Assembly: GCA_035307385.1 (NCBI GenBank)
Contig: DATGID010000064.1
Span: forward strand, 1-64,000
Source of the DNA: DATBHW01 sp035307385
Lineage (GTDB): Bacteria; Chloroflexota; Ktedonobacteria; Ktedonobacterales; DATBGS01
Length of the DNA: 64,000 nucleotides
Direction: 5' to 3'
The position numbers and the translations under genes were made by a program. Each line of letters starts with the position of its first letter. Position 1 is the first letter of the stretch. The notes under the pieces were generated by a model that was not told the DNA's origin, did no database searches, and was given only the letters and a program-made list of their open reading frames with translations. Positions 25,585 through 33,295 of this stretch are shown piece after piece.

Positions 25585-25612
25585 TTGACAGTGTTACCCA
25601 GTGGCATATACT
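25585..25612 (+). promoter_or_regulatory. Promoter of the tandem VWA genes
   Basis: TTGACA (25585-25590) and TATACT (25607-25612) with 16 bases between them, 87 bases before the first VWA start. The rest of the 25378-25698 gap between the divergent essC and VWA genes contains no gene; its minus-strand promoter for essC is not clear. Confidence 0.7.
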
Positions 25613-25698
25613 GGCATCGCGTGCTGGTGGGCGCGGTTGATGGGTGCAGCGGGCAGCGGTGGAACTTGCGGGCGATCATGCCGAAAGGAGACTGGAAT

Positions 25699-26997
25699 AT
25701 GGCAGGCGAAGTGCTGTTGCAATGTCAGACGAGCCGACAGAGGCTGGCGGTGGCAAAGGAGGGGCAGGTGGTCTATGTGCTGGGGCTGGTGCGCCCTGCC
25801 GAGGCGTCGCAAGCGCTGCGCTTTCCGTTGAACTTTGCGCTGGTGCTTGACCGCTCGTTTTCTATGCGTGGGGCGAACCTCCAGGCGGTGAAAGCAGGCG
25901 TGAGTATGCTGGTGGACGCACTCACGCCCGGCGACTATCTTTCGGTGGTGTCGTTCAAGGGCAAGGCGGACGTGATTGTGCCTGCCCAGCCGGTGCAGGA
26001 TAAGCAGGCAATCAAGGCAGCGGTGGATGGGATGCGCGCCTGGGGCGGGACGAAGATGTCTGAGGGCTTGCGCGGCGGCTTGCAGGAACTGAGCACATAT
26101 ATGCGCCCGGATGTGGTGAGCCGGATGGTGGTGCTGACCGATGGCCGCACGTCGGGGGACGAGGCGGCCTGCCGCGAGGTGGCCGACCAGGCGCGCGCCT
26201 GGGGCGTGGGCATCTATCCGCTGGGGCTGGGGGCGAACTGGGATGAGAGGCTGCTGGATGAGTTGGGGCAGCGCAGCGGCGGTATGCCAGCGGAATTTGT
26301 GCAACAACCAACAGATATGTTACGTATCTTTCAAGAGCAGGCTCGATCTGCGGCGGCAGTGGCGGTGCGCAATACGAGCCTGACGCTGCGGATGCCGCCA
26401 GGGGTCGCGGCGCGGCGCGCGGTGCGGATGCTGCCGATTGTCGATGATCTGAGCGATGGGGTGCTTGGCTCGATGAAGGTAGAGGTGGCGCTAGGCGATT
26501 TGCCGCGCGATGCGACGCAGGCGGTGCTGTTCGAGTTGTTGATTTCACCGCGCACGGCGGGGCACTTTCGCATTGCGCAGGTGGAACTGACATATGATGT
26601 GCCGCTGCTGGGTCTGATGAAGCAGAGTGCGCGGCAAGATATGCTGGTGGAGTTTGTGAACGATCCGGCGCAGGCGGGGGCTGTCGATGAGATGGTGATG
26701 GCCTATGCGAGCCGAGCCAATGCGTATCGGCTGGTGAACCGGGCGGTGGATGAATACCGACGTACCGGGCGCACGACGGTGCGCATGGCAAATGACGCAG
26801 CGGAGATGTTAGATGATCTGACCCGCGCGCAGCTCGACCAGTTGAGGGCAGGCCAGGTTGCTCCTGAGCAGGCGTCGGTGATTATGAAGGGCATCAATAC
26901 GCGCACCCGTCGCATGACTGCGAGTATCGAGGATGGCGACCCGTTGGAGGACAGCAAGGGCAAGGCCCAACGGCAGTCGAAAAAGCGCGCGCCGTAG
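25699..26997 (+). CDS. VWA domain protein (first of a tandem pair)
   Basis: The 432-residue product has a von Willebrand factor A domain from about residue 44 to 210 with an intact metal-ion-dependent adhesion site: DRSFS (Asp51, Ser53, Ser55), GGTKMSEGLRGGL and VLTDGRTS. The C-terminal half is a beta-rich region (RNTSLTLRMPPGV..., LGDLPRDATQAVLFELL) followed by a helical stretch. The start at ATG 25699 has AAAGGAG 6-8 bases upstream; the frame is open far upstream but without support. It has no signal peptide. The next gene is its paralogue, and the divergent neighbour is the EssC-like ATPase, so a role in that system is plausible but unproven. Confidence 0.9.
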   Translation: MAGEVLLQCQTSRQRLAVAKEGQVVYVLGLVRPAEASQALRFPLNFALVLDRSFSMRGANLQAVKAGVSMLVDALTPGDYLSVVSFKGKADVIVPAQPVQDKQAIKAAVDGMRAWGGTKMSEGLRGGLQELSTYMRPDVVSRMVVLTDGRTSGDEAACREVADQARAWGVGIYPLGLGANWDERLLDELGQRSGGMPAEFVQQPTDMLRIFQEQARSAAAVAVRNTSLTLRMPPGVAARRAVRMLPIVDDLSDGVLGSMKVEVALGDLPRDATQAVLFELLISPRTAGHFRIAQVELTYDVPLLGLMKQSARQDMLVEFVNDPAQAGAVDEMVMAYASRANAYRLVNRAVDEYRRTGRTTVRMANDAAEMLDDLTRAQLDQLRAGQVAPEQASVIMKGINTRTRRMTASIEDGDPLEDSKGKAQRQSKKRAP

Positions 26998-27018
26998 CAC
27001 AGAAAAGAGGGAGCAGAT

Positions 27019-28299
27019 ATGTTCTTTGGAGGCAGAGGCGACAACGCCTCGGGGCAGCGAGGCCACGCGCCCGCGCTGCACCTGCATTGCCAGGTGGGAC
27101 GCCCGCGCATGGCTGTGTCTCCGGCTGGGCAGCTTGCCTATGTGCTGGCGACGGTGCAGGCAACCGATGCCATTCAGGCGGTGCGCTTTCCGCTGAACTT
27201 CTGCTTTGTGCTGGACACCTCTGGGTCGATGAACGGCAAGAAAATCGAGGCGGTGCGCGCGGCGGTCAGCATGCTGGTGGAGCAGATGCTGCCGGATGAT
27301 ATGGTATCGGTGGTCTCATTTTCTGGAAACGGCAAGGTGGTTGTTCCGGCGCAGCCGGTCAGGAATAAGCAGGCAATTCAACATCTGGTAGGCGGCCTGC
27401 ACTCGGGCGGGGGCACGCAGATGGCGCGCGGCATGGCGCTGGGCTTGGAAGAGCTTCAGAAGTTTCATAGCCCGCAGGTGGTGACGCGCATGGTGCTGCT
27501 GACGGATGGGAAAACGTCGAACAAGGGCAAGTGCCTGGAACTGGCTGATCGCGCGCGCATTCTGGCGATGCCGATTCACCCCATGGGCGTGGGTTCGGAG
27601 TGGAATGAGAAGCTGCTGGATGAGGTAGGGAACAGAAGCCGTGGGCAGCCTGCGGAGTTTATTCGCGCGCCCGCCGACGCACTGGCGGTGTTTCAGCAGC
27701 AGTTTCAGAGCGCGGCGGCGGTGGCCGTGCGCAACGCGACGCTGACGCTGGACCTGCCGATGGGCGTGACGCCGCGCCGGGTGATGAAGACGCTGCCGTT
27801 GATTAGCGATCTGGGGCAATCGGGTCTTTCGGACCGGCGCGTGCTGGTGCCGCTGGGCGATATCGAGCGCGACATCCCGCAGGCAGTGCTGGTGGAACTG
27901 ATGGTGATTGCGCAGCGGCCTGGTGGGTTTCGGCTGGCGCACCTGGAAGTGACCTATGATGTGCCGAACCGGGGCTATTTCAATGAAACGGTTTCAACTG
28001 ACGCCATTGTGGAATATGTGGCCGATGGGGCGCAGGCGCAGGCGGTGAATGCGGATGTGATGAATATCGCCGAGAAGGCGAGCGCGCATCGGCTAGTGAC
28101 GCGGGCGCTTGATGAATATCGCGAGACGGGGAAAGTGACGACGCGACTGGCCCCCAGCGTGCTGGCGAATCTGGACCCCGAAACGCAGGCGGCGCTGAGC
28201 CAGTTGACGGAGGGCCAGGCCAGCGGCTCGACGGCGGAAACGATGGTGAAGGAGATCAGCCAGAAGACGCGCCGCCTGACGCAGCGGCTGGATAGATAG
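27019..28299 (+). CDS. VWA domain protein (second of a tandem pair)
   Basis: The 426-residue product is a paralogue of the upstream gene along its whole length. The VWA domain has DTSGS (Asp66, Ser68, Ser70), GGGTQMARGMALGL and LLTDGKTS, a complete MIDAS. The following regions match the paralogue as well (RNATLTLDLPMGVTPRRVMKTLP, IERDIPQAVLVELM, ASAHRLVTRALDEYRETGKVTTRL). RBS GAGGGAG precedes ATG 27019. It lies 21 bases downstream of the first copy, so both form one operon. The pair probably arose by tandem duplication and then diverged. Confidence 0.9.
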   Translation: MFFGGRGDNASGQRGHAPALHLHCQVGRPRMAVSPAGQLAYVLATVQATDAIQAVRFPLNFCFVLDTSGSMNGKKIEAVRAAVSMLVEQMLPDDMVSVVSFSGNGKVVVPAQPVRNKQAIQHLVGGLHSGGGTQMARGMALGLEELQKFHSPQVVTRMVLLTDGKTSNKGKCLELADRARILAMPIHPMGVGSEWNEKLLDEVGNRSRGQPAEFIRAPADALAVFQQQFQSAAAVAVRNATLTLDLPMGVTPRRVMKTLPLISDLGQSGLSDRRVLVPLGDIERDIPQAVLVELMVIAQRPGGFRLAHLEVTYDVPNRGYFNETVSTDAIVEYVADGAQAQAVNADVMNIAEKASAHRLVTRALDEYRETGKVTTRLAPSVLANLDPETQAALSQLTEGQASGSTAETMVKEISQKTRRLTQRLDR

Positions 28300-28350
28300 C
28301 AGGCTCTTTGCAGGTGAGGAAGCAATCATCTGTGAGGAGTTGTGTATAGC

Positions 28351-28743
28351 TCAAGACTGCGGACGGAGTCGAGTCCGTATCCACTCTGCCAGATGATGAA
28401 TGGCGGCCTCTACGCTGTCGGTGTGGTTCACCAGGGCCAGAATGGCTTCGGCAAACTCCAATGGTGCCCGTTCCAGCCTATAGCCATTTAGAGCAAGAAA
28501 CGTTCTGCCTGCCAGGAGGGCGGTACGCTTGTTTCCGTCGATGAAAGCGTGTGCCAGGGCGATCCCTGACGCTAAAAGTGCTGTCTGATGGGCTAGATCA
28601 GCCTCTTTATAGTGTGCCGACATTTGGGGGCGCATGAGCGCGCTTTCCAGCTTTCCCTCGTCTACCAGAAGTGATTGCTGGCCTTCCAAGGCCAGCACGG
28701 CCTCGTTGATGCTGTGTACTTCAGCAACAATCAGATAAAACAT
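28351..28743 (-). CDS. doc: Fic/Doc-family toxin
   Basis: The 130-residue product matches the death-on-curing branch of the Fic fold, with the active-site loop HAFIDGNKRTA (normal H-x-F-x-D/N-x-N-K-R). Doc toxins phosphorylate EF-Tu and stop translation elongation. ATG at 28743 is chosen because AGAGG lies 7 bases upstream; an ATG at 28758 is possible. The AbrB-like antitoxin gene is 32 bases upstream on the same strand, the usual antitoxin-first order. The catalytic motif looks complete, so the toxin is probably active. Confidence 0.9.
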   Translation of the reverse strand: MFYLIVAEVHSINEAVLALEGQQSLLVDEGKLESALMRPQMSAHYKEADLAHQTALLASGIALAHAFIDGNKRTALLAGRTFLALNGYRLERAPLEFAEAILALVNHTDSVEAAIHHLAEWIRTRLRPQS

Positions 28744-28775
28744 CTCCGCGCCTCTCATTGTGGAGCTTGAAGGGG

Positions 28776-28988
28776 TTATTTATCCTTCAGATACTCCAGA
28801 TCGGGCGCATACTCGGCCATCGCTTGCTCCAGAGCAGCCTTCACTTCAGGCCGCATCGCCGGGCGCAGTTCCATTTTCTGGATTTGCACGTCCACAAGAT
28901 CACCCTCGTGGATGCCCAACTTTTCAGCTTCCTCTTTGGTGATGCTGACCACCAAGCTATTGCCGGTGCGCCATACTTTCTTTGCCAT
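28776..28988 (-). CDS. SpoVT/AbrB-type antitoxin
   Basis: The 70-residue product begins MAKKVWRTGNSLVVSITKEEAEKLGIHEGDLVDV, the swapped-hairpin AbrB/MazE DNA-binding fold, followed by an acidic C-terminal tail (AMAEYAPDLEYLKD) that should wrap and inhibit the toxin. ATG at 28988 has AAGGGGTGA upstream; longer in-frame starts are not supported. Paired with the Doc-like toxin. It probably represses its own promoter; a GTATATAC palindrome at 29038-29045 is a possible operator. Confidence 0.9.
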   Translation of the reverse strand: MAKKVWRTGNSLVVSITKEEAEKLGIHEGDLVDVQIQKMELRPAMRPEVKAALEQAMAEYAPDLEYLKDK

Positions 28989-29200
28989 GACGGAGTCACC
29001 CCTTGCCCTTTCTCTAAGGTTTTCTTCTTGTATTACAGTATATACCATATTTACGAAATAGAGATAGCATGTTGCTGTCTTCTCGTCTGCTATTTTTTCT
29101 CCACTTTGTTCTAAAAACTCCGTTTTTACCTCCCGGAAAAAGAATGATATGGCGAGCGTGAGCATAGGCAGCAAGCACTTCCAAAGGCTAGCTGTTTGGT

Positions 29201-29229
29201 TTGACACAACAGGATGTACATGATAAAAT
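29201..29229 (+). promoter_or_regulatory. Consensus promoter of the 29281 gene
   Basis: TTGACA (29201-29206), 17 bases, TAAAAT (29224-29229). A near-perfect SigA promoter about 50 bases before the ATG. Confidence 0.8.
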
Positions 29230-29280
29230 TAGAACAAGATTTCTAGTGCTGCCGATGGTATCGGCAGGAGGATGCAGACG

Positions 29281-30000
29281 ATGATAGAACAAGAACACGC
29301 CAAGGAATTTAATCCGAACGAGCATCTTTTGCGCATTCAGGGCAAAGAGTATTTGCCGGTGCGCTGGCGGTTGGTGTGGTTTCATCAGGCTACCGGCTCG
29401 CGTGCGGGCTATGTGACCGTGGAGATCGAGCATGATCGCCAGAATGGCTTTGCCAAGTTCTTTACGATTGCCTGGGACGGCGCTGAAGAGACCTGGCGCC
29501 ATGTGAATATTCGCGGCGTGGAGCTTGATGTCTGTGGCCGAGTTGCCACGGGCGAGGGGTCCGAAACACGGGCTGACTTCAACGATTATTACGAAAAGGC
29601 GGCAACCAAGGCGCTTGGCCGGGCGCTGGCGGGGCTGTCGTTTGGAACGCAGTTCGCGCCCGAACTGGACGAGAAGCAGCGCATTGTGGATAGCCCGGTG
29701 GAGCGCCCGAACCGCGCTTCTGCCGCTGGCGCTGGGCGCGCGGGAGCGAGCGAAGCGGCGCGCACTCCGGCGAAAGGCACTTCGGCGGCGTTTGCCGCGC
29801 CAGCCGAGGCGCTGGCCGGTGAGCAGGCCGAGAGCGACAACGAGCAGCCTGCCAATGAGCAGCAGATGCTGAGCATTCGCAAACTCTGCGCGGCGCTGGG
29901 GCGCGAAGAACCCGCGCCGAACGTGCTGACCTTTACGGGGGCGGGCGCGCTGATTCGCCAGCTCAGCCGCGAGTATAACAACGCACGGCGCGCCAGCTAG
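29281..30000 (+). CDS. Hypothetical protein, possible single-strand DNA annealing/replication factor
   Basis: The 239-residue product has an N-terminal domain (1-130) with EHLLRIQGKEYLPVRWRLVWF, AKFFTIAWDGAEETW and KAATKALGRALAGLSFGTQFA. The last block resembles the helix found in Rad52/ERF-type annealing proteins and in a phage and Chloroflexota family of unknown role; this is a weak resemblance, not a confident assignment. Residues 150-205 are low-complexity Ala/Glu-rich, and the C-terminus (QQMLSIRKLCAALGREEP...LIRQLSREYN) looks like a small helical add-on. ATG 29281 is favoured because GCAGGAGG sits 9 bases upstream. It has its own strong promoter. Confidence 0.6.
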   Translation: MIEQEHAKEFNPNEHLLRIQGKEYLPVRWRLVWFHQATGSRAGYVTVEIEHDRQNGFAKFFTIAWDGAEETWRHVNIRGVELDVCGRVATGEGSETRADFNDYYEKAATKALGRALAGLSFGTQFAPELDEKQRIVDSPVERPNRASAAGAGRAGASEAARTPAKGTSAAFAAPAEALAGEQAESDNEQPANEQQMLSIRKLCAALGREEPAPNVLTFTGAGALIRQLSREYNNARRAS

Positions 30001-30084
30001 GCACGCCGTTTGGATGAAGACGAAAGGCTATGACGCCTGAGTTGCGCCTGGCGAGCGATGCTCGCTGCTGAAGTGAGGGAAGGC

Positions 30085-30282
30085 ATGCCAGAGAGAAACG
30101 CTCATGATCCTGAACTGGAGTGCGCCCAACGGCGCGTGCAGCGGCTGTGGTATGACCTGGCAATGGCTGAGCAGCGCGGCCAACCCGCTCATCTGTTGGA
30201 ACGCCTGGGTCGTTTGTATATGCGCGCGCTGGAAGACTATATCCGGCTTGCCCAGCGCGTCGAGCAACCGCTGGCCTCGTAG
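30085..30282 (+). CDS. Small helical hypothetical protein
   Basis: The 65-residue product (MPERNAHDPELECAQRRVQR start, then LWYDLAMAEQRGQPAHLLERLGRLYMRALEDYIRLAQRV) is mostly amphipathic helix. ATG 30085 has GAGGGAAGG upstream; the frame is open from 30058. It follows the 29281 gene by 84 bases and precedes a strong terminator, so both belong to one transcript. Function unknown. Confidence 0.6.
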   Translation: MPERNAHDPELECAQRRVQRLWYDLAMAEQRGQPAHLLERLGRLYMRALEDYIRLAQRVEQPLAS

Positions 30283-30320
30283 CCACGCGCACAGGTGCGC
30301 GGATCAATCTTGACAAGTTT

Positions 30321-30365
30321 GGACCTGGCCTCCTGAGATGAGGAGGCCAGGTCCGACTGTTTTTA
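30321..30365 (+). terminator. Strong intrinsic terminator
   Basis: GGACCTGGCCTCCT (30321-30334), loop GAGATG, AGGAGGCCAGGTCC (30341-30354), then a T-run at 30360-30364. A perfect 14-bp stem ending the 29281-30282 transcript. Confidence 0.9.
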
Positions 30366-30390
30366 TTATGCCTAAGAGGGCAGTTGCCGA

Positions 30391-31548
30391 TTAGAGCTTG
30401 CTGACGAATTTGCTGATGGCATTAGCCACGGCGTCGGGCGCTTCTTCCAGCACTAGATGGCCGGTGTTGGGCAGCAGCGCCAGTTGCGAGCCAGGGATGT
30501 CGCGGTGCAGTCGCTCGGCATAGCTGGGCGAAAGCACTTCGTCTTTTTCGCCCCAGATGACCAGGACGGGCTTGTTGACCCATTTCATATCGGAGGCGAC
30601 GGACATGCTGTAGTTGGGCAACTGCTTGCGAATATGCTGGAAGAGGTTTTCTTTGCCGACTTCGCTGGTCCAGGGCGCGAGATAATGCTCTAGCAGATTA
30701 TGGGTGATAACTTTGGGGTCGGCTGCGCCTGTGGGGAAGGTGGCCTTGAAGTCTGCGGCCAACTGCTCTTCAGTGGTGCGGCGAGGCGCGTCATATTCCT
30801 GGCGCTTGAGCATATCGGGCAGCGGCCAGTTGGGGGCAAACGCCTGGGCGTAACAGGTGGTGCTGACCAGGACGATGGCCTTGACGCGCTCGGAAGCCAT
30901 GCGCGTTGCCAGGACCTGCGCCACACCGCCGCCCACGTCATAGCCCACCAGCACGATGTTCGTGAGGTTGAGCGCGCGCAGGCAGGGAGCCAATACGTCG
31001 GCCTGGCCCCAGATGGAAACATCGGCGGGCCAGGGATGGTCGGATTTGCCATAGCTGAGCATGTCGAAGGCGTAGACGGCGCGCTGGTCGGCGAGCGCGG
31101 GCATGATGTGCCGCCAGGAGAACGAGTCGCCGGGCAGCCCATGCAGCAGCACGACAGCGCCATCGGTGCCGTGTTCCTGGCCCTGAAGCGCATAGTTGAG
31201 GCTGTAGTGGATGGAACGTACTTTGTGGTGATGCGTGGGATGCGTGACTGTGCTGGATGATGCTGTCTGCATCGACACCTGCTCCTCGCGCGGCTGGCCG
31301 CGCTCTGTTGTAGTGATGGCCTCTGGTGGAGGCGGTTCAGGCGGCAGGGCGGCTGGCGTTGGCTGTGGCGCCGACTGGTTGGCCGCCGGGGGCCTGGCTG
31401 GTGGCGGAGTGGGCGCGGCTGGCTGGGGTTTGGTTCCCTGGCCTGGCTTTGATCCTCCGCTGATGTTTTGTCCGCTTTGCGGTTTTTGTCCGCCGATGAT
31501 TCGTTGTCTGTCGTGTTGTCCTTTACGGTTTGGTCGTTTGGGTGGCAT
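30391..31548 (-). CDS. Alpha/beta hydrolase with Asp nucleophile (epoxide hydrolase / dehalogenase type) and disordered N-terminus
   Basis: The C-terminal 270 residues are an alpha/beta hydrolase: VVLLHGLPGDSFSW, the elbow LVGYDVGGGVAQ where Asp replaces the usual Ser (G-Y-D-V-G), and PVLVIWGEKDEV plus NTGHLVLEE for the acid and base. Asp as nucleophile is the mark of haloalkane dehalogenases and epoxide hydrolases; the substrate is unknown. Starting at ATG 31548 adds about 92 disordered residues rich in Pro, Gln and Ala (MPPKRPNRKGQHDRQR...). A shorter form from ATG 31272, behind GAGGAG, is a real alternative. A promoter lies at 31650-31679. Confidence 0.85.
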   Translation of the reverse strand: MPPKRPNRKGQHDRQRIIGGQKPQSGQNISGGSKPGQGTKPQPAAPTPPPARPPAANQSAPQPTPAALPPEPPPPEAITTTERGQPREEQVSMQTASSSTVTHPTHHHKVRSIHYSLNYALQGQEHGTDGAVVLLHGLPGDSFSWRHIMPALADQRAVYAFDMLSYGKSDHPWPADVSIWGQADVLAPCLRALNLTNIVLVGYDVGGGVAQVLATRMASERVKAIVLVSTTCYAQAFAPNWPLPDMLKRQEYDAPRRTTEEQLAADFKATFPTGAADPKVITHNLLEHYLAPWTSEVGKENLFQHIRKQLPNYSMSVASDMKWVNKPVLVIWGEKDEVLSPSYAERLHRDIPGSQLALLPNTGHLVLEEAPDAVANAISKFVSKL

Positions 31549-31649
31549 GCCGGTGCCGGGTCTTTCTATGGGTAGCGCGCCTGTGAGCGCGGTATGGGTG
31601 TCAGTCGGTTGGGTGTGACCGCGCCTGGTATGAGCGGCCAATCGTCCCT

Positions 31650-31679
31650 AGTATAGCGCATCCGGGCTGGATGTGACAA
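31650..31679 (-). promoter_or_regulatory. Promoter of the 30391-31548 hydrolase gene
   Basis: On the minus strand TTGTCA (31674-31679) and TATACT (31650-31655) are 18 bases apart; the transcript start near 31643 lies about 95 bases before the ATG at 31548. Confidence 0.7.
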
Positions 31680-31710
31680 GCGCATAGCAAGCAAGAGGCA
31701 AAGGGCTGCA

Positions 31711-31740
31711 TTTGCCGCTGAGGGTTGGGATTGATACAAT
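31711..31740 (+). promoter_or_regulatory. Probable promoter of queF
   Basis: TTTGCC (31711-31716) and TACAAT (31735-31740) with 18-base spacing, about 70 bases before the queF ATG. The -35 is only moderate. Confidence 0.5.
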
Positions 31741-31808
31741 ACTGGGTACGCTTATGCGTGTGATCAATGCTATCCTATGCACTTGTGAAGCAAAGTGGAG
31801 TCAAGCAG

Positions 31809-32273
31809 ATGGCGAAGAAGACGACGAAGGCGGCAAAGCCGGAGACAACGAACGACGAATTGACGAAGGATTTAACACTGCTGGGGCGCGAGGTGCGCAA
31901 ACCGGTGCGCAAGCTGGAGACCTTCCCCAACCAGCACCCTGGCCGACGCTATACGGTGACACTGGTTTGCCCGGAGTTTACCTGTGTATGCCCGATGACC
32001 GGGCAGCCGGATTTTGCGACGATTACCATCCAATACATCCCCGATCAGCGCATCGTGGAATCGAAGTCGCTGAAGTTGTATCTGTGGTCTTATCGGGAAG
32101 AGGGCGTGTTTCATGAGGCGGTGACCAACCAGATACTTGATGATCTGGTGGCAGCGTTGCAGCCGATCTCGTGCCACGTGAACGGCGCGTTTAGTGTGCG
32201 CGGCGGCATCTCGATTACGGTTGACGCAACCTATGAAAAGGCGCAGGCTGGCGCGGCGCACGCCCAGGGATAG
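31809..32273 (+). CDS. queF: NADPH-dependent preQ0 reductase
   Basis: Reduces the nitrile of 7-cyano-7-deazaguanine (preQ0) to preQ1 in queuosine synthesis. The 154-residue unimodular type: catalytic Cys61 in FTCVCPMTGQPDFA, Asp68 in the same block, the QueF motif ESKSLKLYLWSYR and the binding Glu103 in GVFHEAVTNQIL. The N-terminal 20 residues are a Lys/Thr-rich extension. ATG at 31809 behind GTGGAG is preferred over an upstream in-frame codon. It faces queD tail to tail with only 4 bases between the stops. Confidence 0.96.
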   Translation: MAKKTTKAAKPETTNDELTKDLTLLGREVRKPVRKLETFPNQHPGRRYTVTLVCPEFTCVCPMTGQPDFATITIQYIPDQRIVESKSLKLYLWSYREEGVFHEAVTNQILDDLVAALQPISCHVNGAFSVRGGISITVDATYEKAQAGAAHAQG

Positions 32274-32277
32274 AAGA

Positions 32278-32640
32278 TCAGTCGTTCTCTCCCTGGTAGA
32301 TGCAGCCGGAGGTGCAGGTTTCGTGGACGACGACGCCAGAAAGTTGGGGCAACGTTGGGCGCAACCGCCGCCATATCCAACGGGCCAGGTGCTCGCTGGT
32401 CGGATTGGCGAGGCCCTCGATCTCGTTGAGGTAGTTGTGGTCTAACTGGTCGTAGAGGGGCTGGAAGGCGCGTTTGATGTCGGCGAAGTCCATCACCCAG
32501 CCCGTCGCCGGGTCCAGAGGGCCGCGCACGTGCAGTTCGATGCGGAACGAGTGCCCATGCAGGCGCGCGCACTTGTGGCCTGGTGGAACGTGCGGCAGGC
32601 GGTGGGCAGCCTCGATGGTGAACTCTTTGAAGATTTCCAT
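32278..32640 (-). CDS. queD: 6-carboxytetrahydropterin synthase
   Basis: Converts 7,8-dihydroneopterin triphosphate to 6-carboxytetrahydropterin, the second step to queuosine. The 120-residue length is standard. Zinc ligands His13, His28 and His30 (AAHRLPH, RLHGHSF), catalytic Cys24 in HKCARLHGH, DFADIK and LDHNYLNEI followed by NPTSEHLARWI, all typical. ATG at 32640 gives the family start. Last gene of the queC-queE-queD operon; 13 bases after queE. Confidence 0.96.
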   Translation of the reverse strand: MEIFKEFTIEAAHRLPHVPPGHKCARLHGHSFRIELHVRGPLDPATGWVMDFADIKRAFQPLYDQLDHNYLNEIEGLANPTSEHLARWIWRRLRPTLPQLSGVVVHETCTSGCIYQGEND

Positions 32641-32653
32641 AGGTGTCTCTCTA

Positions 32654-33295
32654 TCAGGGAATGCCGAGCAGCTTATGCGTTTGCAGGCTGAGTCGCCACT
32701 GCGGATGCTCCAGGCAATAGCGCAGAGTGAGTTCGGTGTTTTCCTGGCGACGTGGGCCATCCATTGGTTGCAAGAAGAAGTGCCGGAAGTCCAGATGCTC
32801 GAAGCGCTCCGGCTCTGCTCCCTTTTGCGGGAAGACGAGCTTCAGTTCTTGCCCGGACTTGAGGACGAGCGGTGCGCCCGCCTTGGGACTCATGCAAATC
32901 CAATCAATGCCGGGCGGCGGCAACTGCGTGCCGTTGGTTTCGATGGCAATCTCAAAGCCCTGGGCGTGCAATGCCCAGACCAAAGGTTCGTCAAGCTGGA
33001 GCAGCGGCTCGCCCCCGGTGCAGACGACGAAGCGTTGCGCCTGTGGTGAGGCGTTCGCGGGCCATTTGGCGGCGACGGCTTCGGCCAGCGCTTGCGACGA
33101 GGCAAACTTGCCGCCACCGGGGCCGTTGGTGCTGACGAAGTCGGTATCGCAAAAGGTGCAGATGGCGCTGGCACGGTCTTCTTCGCGCCCGGACCAGAGG
33201 TTGCACCCGGCGAAACGGCAAAAGACGGCAGGACGCCCGGTGTTCGCGCCTTCACCTTGCAGGGTGTAGAAAATCTCTTTGACGGCGTAACTCAT
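32654..33295 (-). CDS. queE: 7-carboxy-7-deazaguanine synthase (radical SAM)
   Basis: Radical SAM enzyme that rearranges 6-carboxytetrahydropterin to 7-carboxy-7-deazaguanine. It has the unusual cluster motif of this family, Cys31-x14-Cys46-x2-Cys49 (AGCNLWSG...AICTFCDTDFV), plus QGEGANTGRPAVFCRFAG before it and VVCTGGEPLLQ after it (SAM binding). The 213 residues are normal. Its ATG overlaps the queC stop by 4 bases. Confidence 0.96.
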   Translation of the reverse strand: MSYAVKEIFYTLQGEGANTGRPAVFCRFAGCNLWSGREEDRASAICTFCDTDFVSTNGPGGGKFASSQALAEAVAAKWPANASPQAQRFVVCTGGEPLLQLDEPLVWALHAQGFEIAIETNGTQLPPPGIDWICMSPKAGAPLVLKSGQELKLVFPQKGAEPERFEHLDFRHFFLQPMDGPRRQENTELTLRYCLEHPQWRLSLQTHKLLGIP

